Assembly: GCA_902762565.1 (NCBI GenBank) | Contig: CACWOS010000048.1 | Span: 1 to 33,456 of the forward strand | From: an uncultured Prevotellaceae bacterium | GTDB taxonomy: Bacteria > Bacteroidota > Bacteroidia > Bacteroidales > Bacteroidaceae | Direction: 5' to 3' | Length of the DNA: 33,456 bases | Shown here: in pieces, positions 1 to 7,380 of the stretch | Layout of the letters: each line of letters begins with the position of its first letter | Numbering within the stretch: the first letter of the stretch is position 1 | Position numbers and translations under genes: made by a program | Notes under the pieces: generated by a model | What the model was told of the DNA's origin: nothing | What the model saw: only the letters and a program-made list of their open reading frames with translations | The model's database searches: none

Positions 1-630
1 ACCTATGTGCTTCTGCTTGTCACTTAATTGTCCAAAGAATAACATCTGGAACTGCTCTGAGAACGTAACAGTAATATTTCTACCTGCAGGTATATACAGA
101 CCTGATTTTGAATCGTCAAATATGTCACAAGACTCTTTCCAAACGCGGCCATAAAACTCATTTCTAATTTTCATTTCGTTTACAGAATCTTGGGCAATCA
201 AATCCTTAGACTGTTGACGAAGAGATATAAGCTTCTCAGTAGCTGTTGCTAGGGCATCATGCAATGTTTGAGTATAACTAACAGATACCTTTTTGTCTAC
301 CACTGCAAAACGCAAATTTTTATCATTCTTTGAAGAAAGTTCAAACTGCATTTTGAAATTAGGATCCGGCAATTCTGTGAAAGAAAAGTACTCTTGGAAC
401 TTTTTTACAATCCTAAGGTTATAATTCACAATAACCTTTTCAACTGTCATCTCACGGTCGTCGATATCAAAAAGATCAATATAGTACTGTTGTATAGACT
501 TGAAAAAGTATATTAGCTTGGCTATAGTGCTCTTCCCTGAGGCTTGAGGGCCAATAAGCAACAAGAAGTCCTTGACCTCTATCTCAGCATGAGTTATCTG
601 CTTGAAATTATCAATTATGAGCTTTTGCAT
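1..630 (-). CDS. AAA/ABC-type ATPase, N-terminal 210 residues (cut by window edge)
   Basis: The ATG is at 628-630 on the minus strand and the frame is open to base 1, so the C-terminal part is missing. A Walker A loop, GPQASGKST, sits near residues 31-39, right after a first beta strand (MQKLIIDNFKQI), as in the ABC-ATPase/RecF/OLD-like superfamily where the domain begins at residue 1. Downstream are a Lys-rich linker and an aromatic stretch ending in GLYIPAGRNITVTFSEQFQM. Walker B and signature motifs would lie outside the window. Such ATPases with no transport partner often act on DNA or in phage defence, but that is inference from the family. It lies 44 bases downstream of the Cys-rich gene at 675-1079 on the same strand and may be cotranscribed with it. 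Confidence 0.8.
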   Translation of the reverse strand, partial: MQKLIIDNFKQITHAEIEVKDFLLLIGPQASGKSTIAKLIYFFKSIQQYYIDLFDIDDREMTVEKVIVNYNLRIVKKFQEYFSFTELPDPNFKMQFELSSKNDKNLRFAVVDKKVSVSYTQTLHDALATATEKLISLRQQSKDLIAQDSVNEMKIRNEFYGRVWKESCDIFDDSKSGLYIPAGRNITVTFSEQFQMLFFGQLSDKQKHIG

Positions 631-674
631 AACAATAAGCTTTTTGTGAATTTAGTCTTGATTATATAATTACT

Positions 675-1079
675 TTACTGCTTATAGGATATTTTTATAG
701 TGTATTTTAACTGTCCGTCACAGCTCTGTTCTGGATGGTCAGGAGCTTCCTGACCATCACATCTCATCTCGCCAGATTTCTCCGTCAGATGATCTCGATG
801 CATTGCATATATCTCATTTTTCAAGTCAAAACCAGCAGAGGTGCATTCGCGATTGAGACAATCTATTACAAAACACATCTGACTCTGTAGGTTAACATTC
901 CACGTTCCTTCCTTATCTTGACTGCCAAAAGCAGAACCGTGATGCAACTGATAGCGAATTTCTATTGAGACAATGTCAGGGAACACCTCTTCAATTCTAC
1001 GCGTGTCCATGTAGCGAAGGCGGTGTTGCTCTCGCTTCATCTTCTCAAATTGTGCCTCTGTCATGTGTTTCCTATACAT
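675..1079 (-). CDS. hypothetical Cys-rich small protein
   Basis: This 134-residue protein has no family I can name. It starts at ATG 1079; a second ATG five codons in (MTEAQFEKM) is also possible. The N-terminal 35 residues are charged and probably helical. The middle has alternating beta-like segments (IVSIEIRYQLHHG, TWNVNLQSQMCFVIDC). Cysteines occur as C-x4-C-x4-C (CFVIDCLNREC) and again as MRCDGQ...QSCDGQ, which could bind a metal, although no classic zinc-ribbon spacing is present. There is no signal peptide or membrane segment. It lies directly upstream of the ATPase on the same strand, suggesting a two-gene unit whose job is unknown. Confidence 0.6.
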   Translation of the reverse strand: MYRKHMTEAQFEKMKREQHRLRYMDTRRIEEVFPDIVSIEIRYQLHHGSAFGSQDKEGTWNVNLQSQMCFVIDCLNRECTSAGFDLKNEIYAMHRDHLTEKSGEMRCDGQEAPDHPEQSCDGQLKYTIKISYKQ

Positions 1080-1091
1080 ATCAGTATTTGT

Positions 1092-1241
1092 TTAGTTCTC
1101 TAGCACAGCGATCGCGACGCCTTTGGCACTTTGGATAATCCAGCCGGTGGCGGAGTTTACGGAGCCACGGGCTGACACCTTATTCAATAGCGGAAGGCTC
1201 TGGCGACCATAGGGAGCCTGTGCCTGTAGTTGGGATGTCAA
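1092..1241 (-). CDS. possible small ORF or gene remnant (49 codons, TTG start)
   Basis: After the fcl stop there is an open frame of 49 codons with a TTG but no ATG. The peptide runs LTSQLQAQAPYGRQSLPLLN, then a stretch ending GWIIQSAKGVAIAVLEN. Its composition looks protein-like, with an amphipathic, hydrophobic C-terminus. The stop lies 12 bases before the start of the Cys-rich gene. It could be the C-terminal end of a gene whose 5' part was lost, or a small gene. I do not recognise it. An open run of this length can occur by chance. Confidence 0.25.
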   Translation of the reverse strand: MTSQLQAQAPYGRQSLPLLNKVSARGSVNSATGWIIQSAKGVAIAVLEN

Positions 1242-1265
1242 AATGTTAACTTGTTAAATGCTAAA

Positions 1266-2501
1266 TTACGACAAACTCTGTTTATACCAATCAAACAGTT
1301 TCTGGACGCCATCCTCGATTTCAACATGATGATGCCAACCCAGAGAGTGCAGCTTGCTTACGTCAATGAGCTTGCGCATGGTGCCATCAGGCTTGCTGGC
1401 ATCAAAGGCCACTTCGCCCTCAAAGCCTACGGCCTTGACAACCAGCTGGGAAAGCTCACGGATGGTGAGCTCTCTGCCGGTGCCCACATTGATGTGGCAG
1501 TTGCGGATTTCGCCCAACGAGGGGATGTAACCGCCACGGCCGGTGCTGTGGTTGCGGTCAACCACTCCGTCAGCAGCCACACCATAGTGCACGCTGGAGT
1601 ATTTCTCTATTCCTATGATATCTTTGAAATCGACGTTCAGGAGCACGTGGACGCTGGCATCGGCCATGTCCTCAGACCACAGGAATTCACGGAGGGGGTT
1701 GCCGGTGCCCCAAAGGACAACACGGTTATCGTAGATGCCGTACTTGGCCAAAACGTCGAGGACTTTTTGGCGGTTTGAGGTGTTTAAGGAGTTTGAGGAG
1801 TTTAAGCTTAAACTACTTGAACCATTAAACTCTTGAACTAATCCCTCGCCGGTGACGCCCTCAACGGGACGCTTATTCAGGTCAATGGCAATCTTATCCC
1901 ATGCACCATCATGAATAAGCTTGGCCAGATAGACCTTGCGCATCATGGCCGGCATCACGTGGGAGTTCTCCAGATGGAAGTTGTCGTTGGGGCCATAGAG
2001 GTTGGTGGGCATCACGGCAATGTAGTTGGTGCCGTACTGCAGGTTGTAGCTCTCGCACATCTTCAGGCCGGCAATCTTGGCGATGGCGTACTCCTCGTTG
2101 GTGTACTCCAGCGGGCTGGTGAGGAGGCAATCCTCCTTCATGGGCTGGGGCGCGTTCTTGGGGTAGATGCAGGTGGAGCCCAGGAAGAGGAGCTTCTTGA
2201 CACCATGGGCGTAGGCCTCACTAATGACGTTGCACTGGATCTTCATGTTCATCATGATGAAGTCAGCACGGTAGAGCATGTTGGCCATGATGCCGCCCAC
2301 AAAGGCTGCCGCCAGCACCACTGCATCGGGCTGTTCCTCATCAAAGAACTTCTTCAGAGCCACTTGGTCTGTCAGGTCCAGCTCCTTATGGGAGCGACCA
2401 ACAAGGTTGGTGTAACCTCGCTGCAGGAGGTTGTTCCAAATGGCAGAACCCACAAGGCCGTTGTGGCCTGCAACATATATCTTAGAATTCTTATCTAACA
2501 T
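1266..2501 (-). CDS. fcl: GDP-L-fucose synthase, with an in-frame repeat insertion
   Basis: This 411-residue short-chain dehydrogenase-type enzyme converts GDP-4-keto-6-deoxy-mannose to GDP-L-fucose with NADPH, in the cytoplasm. The Rossmann motif is AGHNGLVGS (residues 11-19). The catalytic set is visible as GSTCIYP (Ser109, Cys111) and YAIAK (Tyr138, Lys142). The family member in E. coli is about 320 residues; this one is longer. Part of the excess is a Ser/Asn/Leu-rich stretch at about residues 224-243, encoded by a tandem TTTGAGGAG/TTTAAGGAG-like repeat at 1773-1838 that keeps the frame. A second long segment (about 296-335) may be native to Bacteroidales homologues. The gene follows gmd by 98 bases on the same strand, as expected for the two-step GDP-fucose pathway. 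Confidence 0.95.
   Translation of the reverse strand: MLDKNSKIYVAGHNGLVGSAIWNNLLQRGYTNLVGRSHKELDLTDQVALKKFFDEEQPDAVVLAAAFVGGIMANMLYRADFIMMNMKIQCNVISEAYAHGVKKLLFLGSTCIYPKNAPQPMKEDCLLTSPLEYTNEEYAIAKIAGLKMCESYNLQYGTNYIAVMPTNLYGPNDNFHLENSHVMPAMMRKVYLAKLIHDGAWDKIAIDLNKRPVEGVTGEGLVQEFNGSSSLSLNSSNSLNTSNRQKVLDVLAKYGIYDNRVVLWGTGNPLREFLWSEDMADASVHVLLNVDFKDIIGIEKYSSVHYGVAADGVVDRNHSTGRGGYIPSLGEIRNCHINVGTGRELTIRELSQLVVKAVGFEGEVAFDASKPDGTMRKLIDVSKLHSLGWHHHVEIEDGVQKLFDWYKQSLS
1773..1838. repeat. tandem TTTGAGGAG/TTTAAGGAG-like repeat inside fcl
   Basis: This is a low-complexity run of nine-base units, mirrored around AAGCTTAAAC. It is unlike the surrounding coding DNA, reads through fcl in frame, and encodes a Ser/Asn/Leu-rich loop. 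Confidence 0.75.
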
Positions 2502-2515
2502 TTTTATTCCTTTTT

Positions 2516-2577
2516 GAACACGAATTGCACTAATCGCACTAATCTTATCATTCGTGTTATTCGAGAGATTCGTGTTC
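2516..2577. repeat. palindrome-ended dispersed repeat (GAACACGAAT ... ATTCGTGTTC)
   Basis: Perfect 10-base inverted ends, GAACACGAAT at 2516-2525 and ATTCGTGTTC at 2568-2577, enclose ACTAATC-type tandem units and an internal ATTCGTGTTATTCGAGAG. The element fills most of the gmd-fcl gap. A second copy lies inside a coding gene at 10877-10963. It could fold as RNA between the two cistrons. Confidence 0.8.
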
Positions 2578-2599
2578 GTTAAAAAATAAACTTCGTGGT

Positions 2600-3703
2600 T
2601 TACTTGACGATGCCTTTTTCAAGGTATTCTGCGAGGTTAGTGCGAACCTTTGCGGCAGCACCTTCAGCTGCAACCTTAGCAATATCATGCTCAACCATGA
2701 GGCGGACAAGTTCCTCAAATGAAGTCTTGTTCGGGTTCCACTTCAACTTAGCCTTAGCCTTCGTTGGGTCACCCCAAAGGTTCACCACGTCCGTAGGACG
2801 ATAGAAGTCCTCGCTGACAGCAACCAAGGTCTTACCTATGAGGTTCTCAGGTCCTGCTACGCATACACCCTTCTCATTGATACCCTCGCCTTCGAACTTC
2901 AGCTCGATTCCTGCATGCTTAAAGGCCAGAGTGGTAAACTCACGAACACTGTGCTGCACACCCGTAGCAATCACGAAGTCCTCCGGCTGTGGCTGCTGCA
3001 GGATCAGCCACATACATTCTACATAGTCCTTGGCATAACCCCAGTCACGCAATGAGTCCATATTACCCAGATACAGGCAATCCTGCACACCCTGACTGAT
3101 ACGTGCTGCAGCCAACGTAATCTTACGGGTTACGAACGTCTCACCGCGACGCTCACTCTCATGATTAAACAGAATACCCGAGCAACAGTACATGCTGTAC
3201 GCCTCACGATACTCCTTAACAATCCAGAAGCCATACTGTTTAGCCACAGCATACGGGCTATAGGGATGGAATGGCGTGTTCTCGTTCTGAGGCACCTCTT
3301 CGACCTTACCATACAGCTCGCTGGTGCTGGCCTGGTAAATACGGCAGGTATCGGTAAGGCCCAACTGGCGCACGGCCTCGAGGATGCGGAGCACGCCTAC
3401 GGCATCCACATCTGCCGTAAACTCTGGAGAGTCAAAGCTCACCTGCACATGACTCTGTGCAGCCAGGTTATATATCTCGTCAGGGCGTACCTTACCAATC
3501 ACGCCCAGCACACTCATCGAGTCACCCAGATCTGCATAATGCAGATGGAAATGTGGAGTACCCTCCAAATGTGCTATACGCTCTCTGAAGTCCACAGAAC
3601 TACGTCTGATAGTTCCATGCACATCATAACCCTTCTCCAACAAAAACTCGGCCAGGTAACTACCGTCCTGTCCCGTAATTCCAGTAATTAATGCTGTTTT
3701 CAT
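2600..3703 (-). CDS. gmd: GDP-mannose 4,6-dehydratase
   Basis: This 367-residue enzyme dehydrates GDP-D-mannose to GDP-4-keto-6-deoxy-D-mannose using bound NADP, the first step to GDP-L-fucose. The N-terminus [20 protein letters not shown] holds the GxxGxxG dinucleotide motif. The dehydratase active-site region is clear: STSELYG and [10 protein letters not shown] (Tyr-x3-Lys), followed by the family stretch [20 protein letters not shown]. The length is normal for Bacteroidales and, unlike fcl, no repeat interrupts it. It is the upstream gene of the gmd-fcl pair. Mannose-6-phosphate would come from manA at 14973-16040. No GDP-mannose pyrophosphorylase is in the window. Confidence 0.97.
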   Translation of the reverse strand: MKTALITGITGQDGSYLAEFLLEKGYDVHGTIRRSSVDFRERIAHLEGTPHFHLHYADLGDSMSVLGVIGKVRPDEIYNLAAQSHVQVSFDSPEFTADVDAVGVLRILEAVRQLGLTDTCRIYQASTSELYGKVEEVPQNENTPFHPYSPYAVAKQYGFWIVKEYREAYSMYCCSGILFNHESERRGETFVTRKITLAAARISQGVQDCLYLGNMDSLRDWGYAKDYVECMWLILQQPQPEDFVIATGVQHSVREFTTLAFKHAGIELKFEGEGINEKGVCVAGPENLIGKTLVAVSEDFYRPTDVVNLWGDPTKAKAKLKWNPNKTSFEELVRLMVEHDIAKVAAEGAAAKVRTNLAEYLEKGIVK

Positions 3704-4038
3704 ATTTTAATATATTCAAATTGACATTATATGTAATTAGTGAACCAATATGATTCTGACAAAAGCCTGAAGTTATACCCTCATCTCCTCTATCGTATGA
3801 ACATCACCCTTCAGGATCTGCTACTTCAGTGGCTCTGTCACTTGACTGTCATCGACTTCCTTCGCACCTCGGCAAATCAAGCGAGCTCGTTTGCGCTCGG
3901 TTTGGCGTCAGTTATTTTGATATTTTTGATCTTTGTTTCCTTGAATACCATACACTTTATTCTCAGCTTTAGTCTTGTCTAGAAGCAGGCTCGTCAAAAA
4001 AACATCAGCATTCAAACCTGTTGGTTCTTTGCCGCAAA
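3704..4038. other. intergenic region between gmd and the TIR operon, no convincing gene
   Basis: These 335 bases contain no gene I can support. On the minus strand one frame downstream of the TIR gene can be read as three short open stretches separated by TGA, TAG and TAA, with protein-like pieces such as KAENKVYGIQGNKDQKYQNN. Three stops in about 85 codons is what chance would give, so this is at most a decayed gene. A palindrome-bearing stretch, CGAGCTCGTTTGCGCTCGG, lies near 3880-3900. No clear terminator was found. Confidence 0.4.
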
Positions 4039-4833
4039 TTATTTATACAATCCTTTCAATTGATATAAAGCATCTAATGGATGGATATTATTGCCATACT
4101 GATAATTACTTTTCACAATCCCGACCCAATCCACAATGTCATACCATGATAAATTCACTAAGTGCTCCATAGGAGGAGTAAACTTCATTTTTGCCTCCAA
4201 AGAGAATGTCCTCAGTTGTCCTCCACTTTCAAACAGCTTAACCTTTTCCTCACGCTTGGGCACAGGGCGTAACATTCTGGAAATAGAAAGCTCGCTATAT
4301 ATCCAAGGAGACAATGTCTGAGTAGCCTGGGATTTAAGTGTAGAAGCTGCTGTTTGGGCAAAGAAAAAGCACTCTGTTGAATCCATCATCTTTGTTAATG
4401 CTACCATCAGCATATTATGGACATATGAGGTGGATACATTTCGGTCATTGTAATTCCAAGTTTTTTTCACTTCATTGAAACGACAACACGCTTTGTCAAT
4501 CTTTGGTTGCAGTTCCTCAGAATAACCCCATAACTGAGAGTCTATAAAGCATTTCAACCCTAATTCCTTATCCAAGTAACCGCCCAAAGCTATCATCAGC
4601 TCCTCGTCCTTATGGGAATGTGACAAAAACACATCAAAGCTAAAGTCCTTTTGAGGGAACCAGTCTTCCTCAATCTTTGAACCATCCAATAGACCATCGG
4701 GGTCAAGATATGAGGAAAGAGATTTCTGTACTAAAGCTTTCTGCTGATTGTATAACTGTTTTCCTACAGTCAAATATGTTTGCAACGTTTTAACATCAAA
4801 CGTTGAGAAATCTAACTGAAAAGCCTTATACAT
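4039..4833 (-). CDS. TIR-domain protein (TIR_2-like), third gene of a TIR/membrane/TIR operon
   Basis: The protein has 264 residues. After a helical N-terminal extension (about 1-60) comes the first TIR strand and loop, FDVFLSHSHKDEE (66-78). Then come a beta-strand/loop ending KCFIDSQLWG (about 94-103) and the helix SPWIYSELSISRML, where Glu181 sits where TIR NADases carry their catalytic Glu. A C-terminal region of about 75 residues follows. TIR domains of this type in bacteria usually hydrolyse NAD or make signalling nucleotides in phage defence; activity here is inferred. The start lies 6 bases after the stop of the membrane-protein gene, so the two are almost certainly cotranscribed. It differs strongly from the other TIR-like protein at 5345-6028. 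Confidence 0.85.
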   Translation of the reverse strand: MYKAFQLDFSTFDVKTLQTYLTVGKQLYNQQKALVQKSLSSYLDPDGLLDGSKIEEDWFPQKDFSFDVFLSHSHKDEELMIALGGYLDKELGLKCFIDSQLWGYSEELQPKIDKACCRFNEVKKTWNYNDRNVSTSYVHNMLMVALTKMMDSTECFFFAQTAASTLKSQATQTLSPWIYSELSISRMLRPVPKREEKVKLFESGGQLRTFSLEAKMKFTPPMEHLVNLSWYDIVDWVGIVKSNYQYGNNIHPLDALYQLKGLYK

Positions 4834-4839
4834 ATTGAT

Positions 4840-5355
4840 TCAAATCTTACCAATTAAGAATATCGACAAAGCCAACACACCATATACAATGGTTGTTGAG
4901 AATGAGAAGATGCCATCAAAGGTGCAAAACAGTTGATCCTTTATCATTCTCCATCTTCTGCCAAACCAGCCTTTCTTATCAGTGGATTGGGCAAAGAATA
5001 TATCGCTTGTAATATCTTCACCGTCGTTCAACTTCTTTATAAAATCATTCTGTTCATCACGAAACTTGCGCTCCAATCCCAGATAATAACAATCCAAGAG
5101 ATAAAATATGCCCAGAGGTATATACGCCACCCTACCTGGAATAGTACTCTTCTCTAACGCAAGCATAATGATGGCAGAAACAATGGGGATAGCCCAACTC
5201 TTACAGTTGGTGCTGTTCTGTGCCATTCGGGTAATGATTCCCTGTAGCATATTGATATGTGCCTGAACTACGGGATGTCCCTTGCGTTCAAGTATATCCA
5301 TTTCTTGAAAGGTTTTCTTTATATCACACATATTGTTTATTCTATTATATGTCAT
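4840..5355 (-). CDS. small membrane protein between two TIR genes
   Basis: This is a 171-residue protein with hydrophobic segments at about 54-68, 74-90 and 150-169. The first two form a hairpin, followed by a charged cytoplasmic stretch (LGLERKFRDEQNDFIKKLND) and a final membrane anchor. Conserved-looking signatures are HINMLQGIITRMAQNS, CKSW and LDCYYLGLERKFR. I have seen this pattern in bacterial membrane proteins beside TIR-like genes, but I could not check it. The ATG overlaps the stop of the upstream TIR gene by 11 bases (an internal ATG nine codons in is an alternative start), indicating translational coupling. By analogy with membrane effectors in TIR signalling systems it may be the pore or membrane effector; this is inference. 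Confidence 0.8.
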   Translation of the reverse strand: MTYNRINNMCDIKKTFQEMDILERKGHPVVQAHINMLQGIITRMAQNSTNCKSWAIPIVSAIIMLALEKSTIPGRVAYIPLGIFYLLDCYYLGLERKFRDEQNDFIKKLNDGEDITSDIFFAQSTDKKGWFGRRWRMIKDQLFCTFDGIFSFSTTIVYGVLALSIFLIGKI

Positions 5356-6028
5356 CAGGCATATTCACCTTGATGTCGTAATCTTCTTTATTATTTTGAA
5401 TTGCCTCTGCTTTTGAGATCCATGAGTTGATATTACCAATAAATGTCTCCCATCTAACCATGTGGATATAGCTGGGCCAACCCAAATACACATCGTCTCC
5501 TTTTTGGCAGTCTTTATCGGTCTTGACATACTGATTGAACATATTCTTTCTTAAAATCCAGAACAGCCTGTTGGTATGCCAAATATTGCATTTAGAGCTG
5601 CATTGATTGCAAGTTTCTATAGCGTAGTCATAACTGCCATTTTCATCGGGTAGTACCACAGCAAGGACGGCATTACATAGACTCTTTCTATCATCCCTAT
5701 CTGGTTCGCGCAGCGAATAGGATATTTCCCAAGGTATCCACTGGTCTTTCTCACTTTTCCCAGATTCTTTCATTCCAGAAGAAATCAGTACAATGGTTAC
5801 TGAACTATCGTATATCTTATCGCGCAGTTTCGACCAAATGGTCTCGTCGGCAAAGTCTGACAGGTCCTCACCATCTTTCTCGCCTTTATTGATATGGTCT
5901 TCCTTATCCAATTTGGATTGGAGATAATCCACATAGTGGCGAGGAGTAGTGGCATCATCATCGTCGTGCTCTATATACTGAACATGCTTGTCAGCATATT
6001 TATATGATACGAATATCTTCTTGCCCAT
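5345..6028 (-). CDS. MTH538/ThsB-like TIR-fold protein (DUF1863 type), first gene of the TIR operon
   Basis: This 227-residue protein has the hallmarks of the MTH538 TIR-like (DUF1863) family, which includes the Thoeris sensor ThsB. They are the first strand KIFVSYKYAD (4-13), a long Asp-rich loop with GEDLSDFADETIWSKLRDKI (53-72), the strand SSVTIVLIS (75-83), and QWIPWEISYSLRE with Glu101 at the catalytic position. The C-terminal half has CNQCSSKC, a possible metal site, and an aromatic-rich region. In Thoeris such proteins sense phage and make an ADP-ribose-derived messenger. No ThsA (SIR2/SLOG or macro) gene is nearby, so this is not a classical Thoeris system. Confidence 0.85.
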   Translation of the reverse strand: MGKKIFVSYKYADKHVQYIEHDDDDATTPRHYVDYLQSKLDKEDHINKGEKDGEDLSDFADETIWSKLRDKIYDSSVTIVLISSGMKESGKSEKDQWIPWEISYSLREPDRDDRKSLCNAVLAVVLPDENGSYDYAIETCNQCSSKCNIWHTNRLFWILRKNMFNQYVKTDKDCQKGDDVYLGWPSYIHMVRWETFIGNINSWISKAEAIQNNKEDYDIKVNMPDDI

Positions 6029-6058
6029 GATAACTATCTATTAAGCCACCTTATTATA

Positions 6059-6472
6059 TTATTGGCCCATTCTATGGATATAGAGCGGTATGCCGTATTC
6101 GTTATACGCTTCGGTCTGACGGATCTCGTCGTGCCCTGCCTGCAGCAACGCTGCAGAGTCGGCATCAAGCCTGTGCCTGCCTATCGCACTGTAAATGGCC
6201 TGTAAAGAATACTCGGGGCTATACATATCATCGAAATAGCACCAGTGCTCGTCGGCAACGAAATGCTTCGTCATCGACTTGAGCAGTTGCAGATACTTCG
6301 TAACTGCCATCCTGTACAGCCCCACGCGGCCGTCATCTATCCCACTCGCTATCTTCAGTATCTCCTCAATCTGCAATCCCACGACATCAACCTCGTGCGC
6401 GATTCTATCGCAATCATCGTCAATATTGTCCGCAGCAAATATCGCTTCGTATTGAGGATTAAGCTCTATCAT
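6059..6472 (-). CDS. hypothetical 137-residue protein, upstream of the TIR operon
   Basis: The protein is acidic and mostly helical, with no signal peptide, membrane segment or motif I recognise (MIELNPQYEAIFAADNIDDD at the N-terminus, IPLYIHRMGQ at the end). The ATG overlaps by 14 bases the end of a broken open frame (6459-6664), as in a translationally coupled pair. The stop lies 30 bases before the first TIR gene. Two readings are possible: an accessory first gene of the TIR operon, or an immunity-like protein whose upstream toxin has decayed. The sequence alone does not decide. Confidence 0.6.
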   Translation of the reverse strand: MIELNPQYEAIFAADNIDDDCDRIAHEVDVVGLQIEEILKIASGIDDGRVGLYRMAVTKYLQLLKSMTKHFVADEHWCYFDDMYSPEYSLQAIYSAIGRHRLDADSAALLQAGHDEIRQTEAYNEYGIPLYIHRMGQ

Positions 6473-6664
6473 AGTATTTGTTCTGACTGGCAGTATCGAA
6501 CTGCATCATTCCATGACCACCTGGGAAATCAGATATTAGTTTTTACCAAACGATAATGTCTGCCCTATCTGCAATGGTCTTGAGCTTAGCAGAATTCAAG
6601 CCAGCTTGATTCTCCTCTAATGCAACTTTTGTATCAGGCATATGCAATACGTACGCTTTTAATC
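6459..6664 (-). pseudogene. possible C-terminal remnant of a gene, interrupted by one stop
   Basis: One minus-strand frame reads KVALEENQAGLNSAKLKTIA then DRADIIVW, a TAA at 6543-6545, then KLISDFPGGHGMMQFDTASQ and NKYYDRA to a final TAA at 6459-6461. The part after the stop looks like coding sequence. Its end overlaps the next gene's start by 14 bases, as real operon neighbours do. The 5' part is gone. A GGAAGATG-type repeat lies just beyond, at 6731-6760, and could mark the deletion point. The family is not recognised. Sixty codons with one stop could also be chance. Confidence 0.35.
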
Positions 6665-6730
6665 TTCCTCTTCCGGTTCTGTATTATGGCGGTATTTGGC
6701 CTTTACCACTATCTTACCACTACGAAGGCA

Positions 6731-6760
6731 CTACGGAAGATGGAAGATGTAAGAGGGAAG
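6731..6760. repeat. GGAAGATG(TAAGA)-type dispersed repeat
   Basis: The core GGAAGATGGAAGATGTAAGA recurs as GGAAGATGTAAGATGGCAGA at 7411-7430, and in altered form inside the epimerase gene at 9582-9649. It lies at the 3' end of the toxin gene. Confidence 0.6.
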
Positions 6761-6764
6761 AAAT

Positions 6765-7061
6765 TTAATCCCTCATATTTTGTGCATGGCGAGCATCGAC
6801 TACTGTGATGGTGTCGCCATCTATCGTGTAGGCGAAGTACCACTTATCAGTATTAGCCATGTGGTAGCCAGCCCATTGTGAGATGGTCGGCTCTCGGCGG
6901 AGGAGTCCGTTCTCGATGCGAAAGATTGAGAAAACCGCGTTTTGAACGTCACGCTTGAGATCTCCCTTATCATACGTATGACGGTACTTCTTCGCCACAT
7001 TCTGATAAAAAGAGAATATCTTACGAGATGCTCGAGGCTTGATGATATAGCGATAATCAGC
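6765..7061 (-). CDS. RelE/ParE-like toxin
   Basis: This 98-residue basic protein starts at the ATG that overlaps the antitoxin stop (TAATGGCTGA); a longer frame from 7082 would overlap the antitoxin by 26 bases and is less likely. Its N-terminus is ADYRYIIKPRASRKIFSFYQ, the typical RelE/ParE helix with basic residues. The C-terminal beta hairpin is DKWYFAYTIDGDTITVVDAR, the fold's signature ending. RelE-type members cut mRNA on the ribosome and ParE-type members poison gyrase; which applies cannot be told here. It is the second gene of a two-gene unit, with the antitoxin first. Confidence 0.75.
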   Translation of the reverse strand, partial: ADYRYIIKPRASRKIFSFYQNVAKKYRHTYDKGDLKRDVQNAVFSIFRIENGLLRREPTISQWAGYHMANTDKWYFAYTIDGDTITVVDARHAQNMRD

Positions 7062-7335
7062 CATTAGCGTAGATATCATCAATCTCTTCCGAAATCACCG
7101 CATACAGCTGTTCTGGTGTCATATCACGATCCAGAGCATATTCACGGCTTACTGCACGATGAGTCATCTCGCGGGCTTCCTCGATAGTCATCGTTTCCTG
7201 GTCGTCGAGTTCCATCTGCTGAATACACAAGTCTATCTGCTGCTGTGCCCACTGGCGTATAGCTGCCGTGGAGTTCAGGTCCGGTCGCATGCCACGAAGC
7301 AATGCCTCGTTTACCTTAACACTTACTGTACACAT
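7057..7335 (-). CDS. ParD/RHH-like antitoxin
   Basis: The 92-residue protein begins CTVSVKVNEALLRGM, a short beta strand followed by helices, as in ribbon-helix-helix antitoxins. A Gln/Glu/Asp-rich tail (LDDQETMTIEEAREM, then TPEQLYAVISEEIDDIYANG) would wrap the toxin. The gene comes first in the pair and its stop overlaps the toxin start by 5 bases, the usual arrangement for toxin-antitoxin pairs. Such antitoxins normally repress their own promoter; no operator is clear upstream. An assignment by layout and general sequence character, not by exact motif. Confidence 0.65.
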   Translation of the reverse strand: MCTVSVKVNEALLRGMRPDLNSTAAIRQWAQQQIDLCIQQMELDDQETMTIEEAREMTHRAVSREYALDRDMTPEQLYAVISEEIDDIYANG

Positions 7336-7380
7336 ATTGTTGTATTTTATATTGTTCGTAATCAGAAGATGTTTGATGTT

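Noticed and set aside
1230-2498. Long plus-strand open frames opposite fcl (also opposite the epimerase, rny, prfC and the fused kinase)
   Set aside because: They are shadows of well-identified minus-strand genes, show no family motifs and follow the codon pattern of the opposite strand.
3740-3982. Plus-strand 80-codon frame with a hydrophobic C-terminus
   Set aside because: It has no promoter, ribosome site or recognisable family, and lies in an AT-rich gap where hydrophobic frames arise easily.
4039-6028. Classical Thoeris system
   Set aside because: A ThsB-like protein is present, but no ThsA with SIR2, SLOG or macro domain is next to it; the partners are a short membrane protein and another TIR protein.
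6620-6808. Plus-strand 62-codon hydrophobic frame
   Set aside because: It crosses a repeat (6731-6760) and overlaps the 3' end of the toxin gene. It has no promoter.
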